A stretch of DNA of 64,000 bases from Burkholderiaceae bacterium (GTDB taxonomy: Bacteria; Pseudomonadota; Gammaproteobacteria; Burkholderiales; Burkholderiaceae_D), in assembly GCA_018261755.1 (NCBI GenBank), contig JAGTRJ010000001.1, forward strand, positions 1-64,000, given 5' to 3'. The notes under the pieces are model-generated. The model was not told the DNA's origin, ran no database searches, and saw only the letters and a list, made by a program, of their open reading frames with translations. The position numbers and the translations under genes were made by a program. Below, in pieces: positions 17,720 to 25,749 of the stretch (the first letter of the stretch is position 1; each line of letters opens with the position of its first letter).

Positions 17720-17919
17720 TGCAAACCACCAGCGATTATTTCGGCAAACTGGTCGGCCTGCTGCGCATGGCCGATTACCAATTCCTGATGCAGTCGCCCG
17801 ATTGCACGCATGAAATCTGGCGCCGCTATTCGACCATCGTTTCCGTGCCGCGCCAGTGCCAGTCGCGCCACGCGGCCAACGCCATCCTCAGGGCGATTGA
17901 TTTTCCGCACCAGTTGTAG
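17719..17919 (+). CDS. HicA-like mRNA interferase toxin
   Basis: The 66-residue product fits HicA, a small double-stranded-RNA-binding-fold RNase. A helix-strand start (LVGLLRMADYQFLMQ) leads to the catalytic-type His31 in CTHEIW. Then come STIVSVPRQ, matching the family's (V)TVP strand, and the closing helix ANAILRAIDF. The usual GSHH is replaced by CTHE, a noticeable change. ATG 17719 overlaps the antitoxin stop. About 85 AT-rich bases separate it from the four-gene cassette. Activity is not certain. Confidence 0.65.
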   Translation: MQTTSDYFGKLVGLLRMADYQFLMQSPDCTHEIWRRYSTIVSVPRQCQSRHAANAILRAIDFPHQL

Positions 17920-18004
17920 TGTGGAAGCCTGTTGTAAGCACCCCTTTTCAACTGAAAATGCGCTAAAGTCTATAGATTTTAATCATTCTTGATACAACCC
18001 TGCG

Positions 18005-19111
18005 ATGAGCGGCCCCTGTACGGCACTGGTCGGCGCCGATCCGATCTCGATCCTGATTTCCGCAGCCGCCATCCGTGCGGCCGAAGCAATTGCATCGGCG
18101 CAAGCCAATGCGGAGGCGTTGTCAGAGCGGCATGCTGCTGAGCGCGAAGCGCAACAGGCTGGCATGCAGGCGGCCAGTGCCGCCGGCCAGCAGGTGATGC
18201 AGCAGCAGGTTGCGCAGGCAGAGGAACGCTTCGCTGGTTTGCTGCAATCCGCCGCACGTTTTGGTCTGACCGACAGGATGACTGCTACCCGTCCGGTGCG
18301 GCCGGCGGGAAACGATGCGGCAACGCTGGTCGCCTACGCACACGGCTTGCAGCAACTGACAGCGGAACTGGAACTACTGCTCAAGACCGAAGCGGCGCGC
18401 CGGATGGGCGCGCTGGGAGACGACGCGCAGCAGATCGAGATTCCGGCCGAATTTGCCGCCGCGGCACCAGCGCAGACGCCATCGCAGCCATTGCCACCTT
18501 CGGTGTCGCAGCGCCTGCTGGCGCGGATCGCGCATCTGGGCGAAATTCCCGCCAACATCCAGTCGGTGGCGCAGGAACTGGAAGCGACGCCGCCGGACGA
18601 GCGGGCCGGACTGCTGGCGACCGAATTGCGCGCCCGCATCGCTGCTTACCTCGATGCGGTGCAGCAGCGGCAGGTGCAGGAAGCGACCGCGCTGGTGCTG
18701 GAGCAGACGCTGAAGGATCTGGGCTATCAGGTGGAAGAACTCGGCAGCACACTGTTTGTCGAGGGCGGCGTCGCGCATTTCCGCCGCGCAGGCTGGGGCG
18801 AATACATGGTGCGGATGCGCGCTGCTCCGTCTGCCGCGACGCTGAATTTCAACGTGATCCGCGCCGTGTCCGACGGCAAGCGCGAGTTCAGCGTGCGCGA
18901 CCATCTGGCCGAAGACCGATGGTGCGCCGAATTTCCGGCACTCAAGCGGGCGCTGGCAGCGCGCGGCCTGAATCTGAACGTGACCCGCCAGTTGTCCGCC
19001 GGTGAAGTGCCGGTGCAGCTGGTCGATGCCGGCCAGTTGCCGTCATTCGCGGATGAAGAAGCCGCCGCGACCGACGCCCAACAACAACCCATGCAACGTG
19101 AGCTGCGATGA
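18005..19111 (+). CDS. Unknown cassette protein 1, coiled-coil with C-terminal alpha/beta domain
   Basis: I do not recognise this 368-residue protein. Residues about 20-80 are a long Ala/Glu/Gln-rich helix with coiled-coil character. Residues about 115-250 are again helical. The C-terminal 120 residues look like a compact alpha/beta domain (LGYQVEELGSTLFVEGGVAH, WGEYMVRMR, DRWCAEFPALKRALAARGL). There is no signal peptide or enzyme motif. It is the first gene of a four-gene unit, and its TGA overlaps the ATG of the ATPase gene. A scaffold or adaptor for the ATPase is my inference. Confidence 0.6.
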   Translation: MSGPCTALVGADPISILISAAAIRAAEAIASAQANAEALSERHAAEREAQQAGMQAASAAGQQVMQQQVAQAEERFAGLLQSAARFGLTDRMTATRPVRPAGNDAATLVAYAHGLQQLTAELELLLKTEAARRMGALGDDAQQIEIPAEFAAAAPAQTPSQPLPPSVSQRLLARIAHLGEIPANIQSVAQELEATPPDERAGLLATELRARIAAYLDAVQQRQVQEATALVLEQTLKDLGYQVEELGSTLFVEGGVAHFRRAGWGEYMVRMRAAPSAATLNFNVIRAVSDGKREFSVRDHLAEDRWCAEFPALKRALAARGLNLNVTRQLSAGEVPVQLVDAGQLPSFADEEAAATDAQQQPMQRELR

Positions 19112-21015
19112 CTGTTCCCACACCCCGCTGGCTGGCCGATATCGAGCGTCTGCTGCCGATCCGTTCTCAATTTGTCGTCTCCGGCGCGATCCGCGACAAT
19201 TTCCTTACGCCATTGGCCGGCGGCGCGACGCTGGCACCGCTGCTGCGCGCAATGTGGGAACGGCTGAAGGCGCAGGGCTATCGTTTCCTGCTGGTATACG
19301 ACCCGATCGATGGCGTACGGGTCTATCCGGACGAACTGGAAGCGAAGGAATTGGCAACGAAGCTGTTCGAGCTGAAACTGGCCGGGGGCAACGGTAACGG
19401 CGGCGGCCAGCAGCCGATCAGCCTCGAATCGCTGACCGGCATCATGCGCAAGCTGGTGGCTGAGCGCAGCGCGCGCTGTGCGCTGGTGCTGGATTTCGCC
19501 TCGCGCCTGACGCGTCAGGCCAACAGCCTGAATGAAGGCGAACACCGCTTTTTTGTCGCGGCCGAAAAACTGTCGCTGTCGGCGGCGCCGGTCGTGCCAA
19601 TGGTGTCAGCGCAAGCGGCGGCGCCCACGTCTACGACGCTGTCGCCCCCGAAGGAAGGCAATGGCAAGCCGCAATTCAATCCGGTCGTCTGGCTGGTGAA
19701 CCGCGCGCAGGACATGCCGTCGTGGTACACGCTCGACAGCGAACGGGTAGAAAGCCTGATCATTGGCAAGCCAGATTTCGAAATGCGGCAGGCGGCGGCA
19801 CTGCAGCTGGCGCCGTTGTTCGCCGGCCATGCGAACGCGAGTGAGGCTGAGCGGGCTCAGTTTGTCAAGGCGTTTACTGACGGCACCGAAGGGATGTCGC
19901 TGTGCGCGCTGTCGGATATCACCGAACTGGCCGACCGGCAGCGAATCGGCATCAGGGAGATCGACGATGCAGTGCGTTGCTACAAGGTTGGCGTGCCGGA
20001 CAATCCGTGGCGCAAAGATTACCTGCGCGACAAGATACGCGATGCGCGCGGCTTCATTGAAGACCGCGTGAAGGGGCAGAATCAGGCGGTGGTCAAGACG
20101 CTCGACATCCTGAAACGCTCGGTGATGGGCATGACCGGCGCGCAAGCCAGATCGGGCGGCAGTCGTCCGCGCGGCGTGCTGTTTTTTGCCGGTCCGACCG
20201 GCGTCGGCAAGACCGAATTGGCGAAAACGCTGACGCAACTGGTGTTTGGAAACGAACACGCCTACCTGCGTTTCGACATGAGCGAGTTCGCGGAAGAACA
20301 CAGCAGCGCCAGGCTGCTGGGCGCGCCGCCGGGCTACATCGGCTTCGACGCCGGCGGCGAATTGACGAACGCGGTGCGGGAAAAACCTTTCTCGGTGGTG
20401 CTGTTCGATGAAATCGAAAAAGCGCATCCGCGCATCCTGGACAAGTTCCTGCAAATTCTCGAAGACGGCCGCCTGACCGACGGGCGCGGCGACACCGCCT
20501 ATTTTTCCGAGGCGATCATTGTGTTCACGTCGAATCTCGGCATTTTCATCGACGACGGCATGGGCGGGCGCATCCAGAACGTGCGCCCCGGCGATCCGTA
20601 CGAGATGGTCGAGACCAAGGTGCGCGGTGCGATTGGCGATTATTTCAAATTCAAGCTGGCGCGGCCGGAACTGCTGAACCGGATGGGCGACAACATCGTG
20701 GTGTTCAATTTCATCCTGCCGGATGTGGCAGAGCGCATTTTCGACGGCATGCTGAAGAATGTCGCGCAGCGACTGTTCGACGAACTAAAAATCAAGCTGG
20801 CGATGCCAGCGGAAGTGCGGGCAGATTTGCTGGCGCGCTGCACGCAGGACCTGTCGAACGGCGGCCGCGGCATCGGCAACCAGCTCGAATCGGTGTTCAT
20901 CAATCCGCTGTCGCGCGCGCTGTTCGAGCTTGATCTCGACGGCAAGGAGCGGCTGGTCGTCACCGGCCTGAGCGAGACGGACAGGGTGATCACGCTGAAA
21001 CTGCAGGCGGCATGA
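19108..21015 (+). CDS. Double-AAA+ ATPase with ClpB/ClpA-like second domain
   Basis: The 635-residue protein has a degenerate N-terminal NTPase-like half without a clear Walker A (starting near QFVVSGAIRDNFLTPL). Its second domain is complete and ClpB-D2-like: Walker A GPTGVGKT (362-369), pore-loop GAPPGYIG (about 405-412), Walker B LFDEIEK (Asp434, Glu435), sensor FTSN, arginine finger Arg525 in RPELLNR and sensor-2 GGRGIGNQLE. The intact aromatic pore loop suggests threading of a protein substrate. No Clp N-domain or middle domain is present. It overlaps its neighbours on both sides by 4 bp. Confidence 0.85.
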   Translation: MTVPTPRWLADIERLLPIRSQFVVSGAIRDNFLTPLAGGATLAPLLRAMWERLKAQGYRFLLVYDPIDGVRVYPDELEAKELATKLFELKLAGGNGNGGGQQPISLESLTGIMRKLVAERSARCALVLDFASRLTRQANSLNEGEHRFFVAAEKLSLSAAPVVPMVSAQAAAPTSTTLSPPKEGNGKPQFNPVVWLVNRAQDMPSWYTLDSERVESLIIGKPDFEMRQAAALQLAPLFAGHANASEAERAQFVKAFTDGTEGMSLCALSDITELADRQRIGIREIDDAVRCYKVGVPDNPWRKDYLRDKIRDARGFIEDRVKGQNQAVVKTLDILKRSVMGMTGAQARSGGSRPRGVLFFAGPTGVGKTELAKTLTQLVFGNEHAYLRFDMSEFAEEHSSARLLGAPPGYIGFDAGGELTNAVREKPFSVVLFDEIEKAHPRILDKFLQILEDGRLTDGRGDTAYFSEAIIVFTSNLGIFIDDGMGGRIQNVRPGDPYEMVETKVRGAIGDYFKFKLARPELLNRMGDNIVVFNFILPDVAERIFDGMLKNVAQRLFDELKIKLAMPAEVRADLLARCTQDLSNGGRGIGNQLESVFINPLSRALFELDLDGKERLVVTGLSETDRVITLKLQAA

Positions 21016-21665
21016 AGATTTCGGTCAACAAGGCGCATTTCCCGGTGACGGTGCTGGGGCCGGGCAGACGCATCGGCATCTGGCTGCAAGGCTGTTCGAT
21101 CCGCTGCAAGGCTTGCGTGTCGCAAGACACCTGGGCGCGCGATCCGGGGCGCGACATCACGGTGGCGCAACTGCTGGCCTGGTGCCGGCAGACGACGCAG
21201 GGGCAGTTCGACGGCGTGACGATCTCCGGCGGTGAGCCGTTCGATCAGCCAAAGGCGCTGTCGGCGTTGCTGGATGCGCTGATCCGCTGGCGGCAGGGCA
21301 GCGGTCTGGATTTCGATATTCTGTGCTACAGCGGCTATCCGTTGGCAACGCTGCAAAAACGCCATTCTCGCCTGCTGCAAAAGCTCGACGCGCTGATTCC
21401 CGAACCCTTCGTCGAAAGCCAGCCGCTGACCCGCCTCTGGCGCGGCTCGGCCAACCAGCCGCTGCTGCCGCTGTCCGAACGCGGACAGGCGCGCTACGCG
21501 ACAATGCTCGATGCACCGGCGGACGACGGCAACAAGCGCATCCAGACGATGGTCGAAAACGGCAAAGTCTGGTTCGCCGGCATCCCGGCGCGCGGCGACA
21601 TGCAAGCGCTGGAAACCATGTGCCGTGAGCGCGGGCTGGAATTCGGGCAGGCGTCATGGCGCTAG
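21012..21665 (+). CDS. Radical SAM protein, NrdG/activase-like
   Basis: The 217-residue protein has the radical-SAM cluster motif C-X3-C-X2-C at Cys28, Cys32 and Cys35 (GCSIRCKAC) and the SAM-binding GGEPF at 73-77. Small size and sequence resemble the activases of anaerobic ribonucleotide reductase and related 4Fe-4S single-domain proteins. Those install glycyl radicals, but no glycyl-radical enzyme lies in the window. Its ATG overlaps the ATPase stop and its end overlaps the kinase start by 10 bp. A modifying role within the cassette is more likely than nucleotide reduction; the substrate is unknown. Confidence 0.85.
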   Translation: MKISVNKAHFPVTVLGPGRRIGIWLQGCSIRCKACVSQDTWARDPGRDITVAQLLAWCRQTTQGQFDGVTISGGEPFDQPKALSALLDALIRWRQGSGLDFDILCYSGYPLATLQKRHSRLLQKLDALIPEPFVESQPLTRLWRGSANQPLLPLSERGQARYATMLDAPADDGNKRIQTMVENGKVWFAGIPARGDMQALETMCRERGLEFGQASWR

Positions 21666-24034
21666 CCGAATACATCCGCCGTTGCCCGAGCTGCGGCGCG
21701 GAAAACGCGTCCGAGGTGATGCGCTGCGCCTGCGGCGCACTGCTGGCCGGCGTCGATCTGGAACTGAAACAGGAACCTAAGGATGCAGTCGCTGCAACAA
21801 ATGCCGCTACCGATATCGAGCCGCCGGCTGACACGGAACCGGCGCCGATCTGCCGGTTCCCCGATTGTGCGCAACCGAACCCGCCGCACAGCGTGAATTG
21901 CGTGTACTGCAACCGCCCGTTGAAGGCGGAAGCGGCGCTGACGCCAGCAGATGAAATGCGCAGCCTGATGCGCCTGCCGTCGAAGCTGGCCGAGCGTTAC
22001 CGGATCGTCCGCTCGTTTCCGGCGCGCGGTGCCGAGGCCGAACTGCTGCTGGTAGAACGGCTCGAAGGCGGGCCGACGCTGATGGCGAAAATTTACCGCC
22101 ACGGCATCCAGCCGGTGCGCGAGGTGCTGGCACGGGTGCTGAAAATGCCGCCGGAGCACCGCGTGCGCGTGTACGAGGCGGACGTGTCAGACGGCTACGC
22201 GTACGAGCTGATGGAATACTGCGCTCCGGGTGCCTGGCGCGAACAGATGAAATCCGGCCCGCAGCCGGCCGAAACACTGGCGCGGCTGGCAAAGGAGATG
22301 GCACCGGCGCTGGCGGCGGTGCATGCGGCCGGTCTGGTGCACCGCGACCTGAAGCCGGAAAACATCCTGGTGCGTTCGCTCGAACCGTTCGATGTGGTAT
22401 TGACCGATTTCAGCGTGTCATCGGTGATCGATGCGACGCAGTGTTTCACCGGCACTGCGCGCACGCTCAGTTACGCCTCGCCTGAGAGCCTGTCCGGGGT
22501 GATCGATGGCAAGGCGGATTACTGGTCGCTGGGGATGATCCTGCTCGAGGGCGCGCTCGGGGTGCATCCGTTCGCGGGATTGTCCGAGCCGGTGATCCTG
22601 CATCACCTGACCACGCGCGGCATGGATTTGTCCGGCGTGGCTGACGCCAATCTGCGCAAGCTGCTGGCCGGATTGCTGCTGCGCGATCCAGGACAGCGCT
22701 GGGGCGAGGCCGAGATCGCGCGCTGGCTTGCAGGCGATGGCAGCCTGGCGGAGCCGATCGAGCAGTTCAGCGCGGCCGGGTTCGCGCAACCGTACCTGGT
22801 CGGCGAAGAAGTCTGTCACACGGCAGAGCAACTGGCGGTTGCCTTCGCGCAGCACTGGAATGAAGGCGTGGCCGATATGGCGAACGGCCAGTTGCTCGCG
22901 TGGTTTCGCGATGTGCAGAAAGACCAGAATGCCGTGCGCCTGCTGCTCGAACTGCGGCAGGACAGGCAGGCATCGGTGCATGTGCAACTGCTGAAACTGA
23001 TCCTGCATCTGGCGTCGGGCGTGCCGCTGGCATGGCGCGGTGAGTCGGTCAACACGCAAGCGATCCTGTCGCATGCAAACGTGGCATTGCAGGGCGACCG
23101 CGATGCCGCCTGGTGGCTCAATAACCTGTACCAGCACCGGGTGCTCGAAATTTTCGCCCGGGCGGGCAATCAGGAAGCCGAAAATCTGGTGCAGAAGTGG
23201 TATGTAGCCGCGCAGCGTTTCAATCATGCGTGGGATGTAATGCAGGCGTTGCTGCACCGCCGGGCGCCAGCGCATGCCGAAGGTGGCGTCGATGTCGATG
23301 CGATGCTGTTCGGCAACAGCAGCATTTTCCAGCCGCAGCTGCCTGACATGCACGCGCAATTGCTGGCGCTGGCGTTCGACGTGAAATGGACTGAACGATT
23401 ACGCCAGCGGCTGACTGGCGAAATAATGGCGCTGGCGGCCGATTGTCCGTGGCTGGCGGAAATCGGCGACCCGCAGCAGATGGATGGCGCAACCCTGCTG
23501 GTGATTGATGCGCTGTTGCCCGACATGCGCAATGCGGCAGGACGGCAGGCAAAGGCCAGGGAAAATGCACAGCAGGCGGAAAGGCGGGAAGGCCAGCGGA
23601 TGCGGCAGCAGGGGAGTGCGATTATCGCCGCGTTGCGCGAACTGACGGCCAGCCGCATGGCAACGCCAACGGTGTGCGACGAAATCCATCGACTGACGGC
23701 TGAATACCACGAATTGCTGACGCAGGCGCGCAGCAAGGGCAACATGGATGCAGCATGGCAGGAAATGATCCGTCATCTGGCGCGTTACCGCAAGGATATC
23801 GACCGGCTGCGGCAACTGGTCGATGAACTGGCCGAAAGGCGGGCGGCAAATGAAGGATGGCTCAGCAGGGAGTCATTCGGCCTCGTCGCGCTGGTGGCGT
23901 TGTTTGTGCCGATATTCGTCAACATACGCCTGCTGCCGCTGATTCTGGCCGGTACGGTCGGGCTGGTCGGCTGGCGGTTGCTGCCAAACTGGTTCCGGAT
24001 GCGTGAAATCCGCAATCTGGGCAAGGCGTTGTAA
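21656..24034 (+). CDS. Membrane-anchored Ser/Thr kinase-like protein with two zinc ribbons
   Basis: The 792-residue protein begins with two zinc-ribbon candidates (Cys10/13/24/26 and Cys66/71/82/85). A protein kinase domain follows at about 115-365, with Lys145 (LMAKIY) and HRDLKPEN (Asp231, Asn236). The metal-binding motif is DFS (251-253) instead of DFG, and the glycine loop is weak. SYASPES replaces the usual APE region. A long helical part (about 390-740) leads to a hydrophobic hairpin near the C-terminus (FGLVALVALFVPIFVNIRLL and LPLILAGTVGLVGW). It is the last gene of the cassette and may sense or signal at the membrane. Catalytic activity is likely but unproven. Confidence 0.83.
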   Translation: MALAEYIRRCPSCGAENASEVMRCACGALLAGVDLELKQEPKDAVAATNAATDIEPPADTEPAPICRFPDCAQPNPPHSVNCVYCNRPLKAEAALTPADEMRSLMRLPSKLAERYRIVRSFPARGAEAELLLVERLEGGPTLMAKIYRHGIQPVREVLARVLKMPPEHRVRVYEADVSDGYAYELMEYCAPGAWREQMKSGPQPAETLARLAKEMAPALAAVHAAGLVHRDLKPENILVRSLEPFDVVLTDFSVSSVIDATQCFTGTARTLSYASPESLSGVIDGKADYWSLGMILLEGALGVHPFAGLSEPVILHHLTTRGMDLSGVADANLRKLLAGLLLRDPGQRWGEAEIARWLAGDGSLAEPIEQFSAAGFAQPYLVGEEVCHTAEQLAVAFAQHWNEGVADMANGQLLAWFRDVQKDQNAVRLLLELRQDRQASVHVQLLKLILHLASGVPLAWRGESVNTQAILSHANVALQGDRDAAWWLNNLYQHRVLEIFARAGNQEAENLVQKWYVAAQRFNHAWDVMQALLHRRAPAHAEGGVDVDAMLFGNSSIFQPQLPDMHAQLLALAFDVKWTERLRQRLTGEIMALAADCPWLAEIGDPQQMDGATLLVIDALLPDMRNAAGRQAKARENAQQAERREGQRMRQQGSAIIAALRELTASRMATPTVCDEIHRLTAEYHELLTQARSKGNMDAAWQEMIRHLARYRKDIDRLRQLVDELAERRAANEGWLSRESFGLVALVALFVPIFVNIRLLPLILAGTVGLVGWRLLPNWFRMREIRNLGKAL

Positions 24035-24116
24035 AGCCGGCAGTAGGGGATAATTGTCACGGTGTTGACACAATAGCCCCATATTGTGGAGGTATTTTCA
24101 ATTTCCACCTGCGGGC

Positions 24117-25481
24117 ATGAACATGCTAAACCTGAAGAAAACACTTTCGGCACTGACGTTGACGCTGGCAACATCGGTGCTGCTGACACTGGGCGGTTGT
24201 GGTGGCGACAGCAGCCCGGCGCCTGCCACGTCGGCCAAATTCGCCGTGATGAGCGACGTGCACACCTATGATGTTGCCACTTTGGGCGGCGTCACCAACG
24301 GCACGGTAACCAGTCCGGAATTTGCCGCCTACATCGCCAGCGACCGCAAGATGATCGTGGATGCGACCGAAATCCTCGACAGTGTGATTGCCGATCTGAA
24401 AGCGAAGAAACCTGAATTCCTGCTGATTTCTGGCGACTTGACGAAAGATGGCGAAAAGGCCAACCACCAGTTGCTGGCCTCGAAACTGGCAGCACTGCGC
24501 GCCAATGGCACCAAGGTGTTCGTCGTGCCGGGCAACCATGACGTCAACAACCCGGATGCAGTGAGCTTCAAGACTTCGCCTGCCACCAAGACCGCCACGG
24601 TCACGCCGGACGAGTTCAAAACGATCTATGCCGATTATGGCTACAACAGCGCGATTTACAAGGACACAAACTCGCTCAGCTACATTGCCGAGCCGGTGCC
24701 GGGCGTGTGGCTGTTCGCGATCGATTCCTGCCAGTATGAGCAGAACATCGCCAATGGCAAGCCGACCACCGCTGGTGCGATCAAGGCCGCAACCCAGGCC
24801 TGGATTCTCGATCGGCTGGCAGCGGCCAAGCAGCAGAACAAGAAAGTCATCGGCATGATGCACCACGGTATCCTCGAACATTACACCGGCCAAGCCACGC
24901 TGTTCTCCGAATATGTCGTCAAGGATTACGCCACGGTTTCGAAATCGCTGTCCGATGCCGGCCTGCAAGTCATGTTCACCGGCCACTATCACGCCAACGA
25001 CATCACACGCAAGGATTTCGGCACCTCGGTGCTGCATGACATCGAAACCGGTTCGCTGGTCACGGCGCCCAGCCCGTATCGCCTGATCGATTTCGACATC
25101 GTCAACAGCAAGCTGGCGATCACCACCAGCACGGTCAAGGCGACCGCATCGCATCCGAGCGATTTCGTTGCCTATTCGAGCAAATTCCTCAGCGACGGTA
25201 TGACCGCGCTGGCACCGTACATCCTGAAAGGCATGGGCCTGACCGACGCGCAGATTACGGCGCTGACCCAGATGGGCGCAGTGCAGGTGATCGTTAACGG
25301 TTTCGTCGCCCACTATGCGGGTGACGAGAAACCGGACGCAACCGCGACCGCCGTCTATACCGCGATGATGCAAAGCAGCGATGCCGCCACCAAGAGCCTC
25401 GGTCAGGCAATCGCCTCGATCTGGACCGATCTGGCGCCGGGCGACAACAACGTCACCATCACCATCAACTCGACCAAATAG
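24117..25481 (+). CDS. Calcineurin-like metallophosphoesterase lipoprotein
   Basis: The 454-residue product has a lipoprotein signal ending LTLGGCGGDS. The metallophosphoesterase motifs come in order: MSDVH, SGDLTKDGE, GNHD, MMHHG and GHYH. The enzyme would therefore sit at the cell envelope and hydrolyse phosphate esters or cyclic nucleotides; the substrate is unknown. ATG 24117 is used since no good ribosome site marks it or the ATG at 24123, and an upstream TTG start would break the signal sequence. A strong terminator follows the gene. Confidence 0.87.
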   Translation: MNMLNLKKTLSALTLTLATSVLLTLGGCGGDSSPAPATSAKFAVMSDVHTYDVATLGGVTNGTVTSPEFAAYIASDRKMIVDATEILDSVIADLKAKKPEFLLISGDLTKDGEKANHQLLASKLAALRANGTKVFVVPGNHDVNNPDAVSFKTSPATKTATVTPDEFKTIYADYGYNSAIYKDTNSLSYIAEPVPGVWLFAIDSCQYEQNIANGKPTTAGAIKAATQAWILDRLAAAKQQNKKVIGMMHHGILEHYTGQATLFSEYVVKDYATVSKSLSDAGLQVMFTGHYHANDITRKDFGTSVLHDIETGSLVTAPSPYRLIDFDIVNSKLAITTSTVKATASHPSDFVAYSSKFLSDGMTALAPYILKGMGLTDAQITALTQMGAVQVIVNGFVAHYAGDEKPDATATAVYTAMMQSSDAATKSLGQAIASIWTDLAPGDNNVTITINSTK

Positions 25482-25510
25482 TCATACTGCCATCTCTCGG
25501 CAAATGTTGG

Positions 25511-25540
25511 CCTCCGGCGGTAACGCCGGAGGTTTTTTTT
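25511..25540 (+). terminator. Strong rho-independent terminator
   Basis: CCTCCGGCG (25511-25519) and CGCCGGAGG (25524-25532) form a perfect 9-bp stem with a GTAA loop, followed by eight T. Confidence 0.97.
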
Positions 25541-25749
25541 ATTTGGAGGCGGATGGTGAATTGCACCGGTGACGGCTATCGACCGTCTAGAAAACTTGGT
25601 CCTTGCCCATCTTGAGTTTGGAGATGAGACATTCTATGGTCTGTTCGCAACGGATGGTCACTCATCGCGTATCCAGTTCGCGGCGCAAGACACCACGAAA
25701 AGCCCGAAACGGGTCCCGGCAAGGCTGCGGCAGCCCGGATCGCCCGCCT
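25541..25749 (-). other. Non-coding junction with possible gene remnant
   Basis: No complete gene is visible. A minus-strand frame around 25590-25660 ends CEQTIECLISKLKMGKDQVF before a stop and looks like the tail of a broken gene, which I cannot identify. A small hairpin, CCCG-TTT-CGGG on the minus strand (25703-25713) followed by CTTTT, may terminate the serine dehydratase gene. Confidence 0.4.

Noticed and set aside
17947-17982. Promoter before the four-gene cassette
   Set aside because: TTCAAC and TATAGA are 18 bp apart in an AT-rich gap, but the -35 match is poor, so I did not list it.
24126-25373. 415-codon minus-strand open frame
   Set aside because: It is a shadow of the phosphoesterase lipoprotein gene, which has complete catalytic motifs and a terminator.
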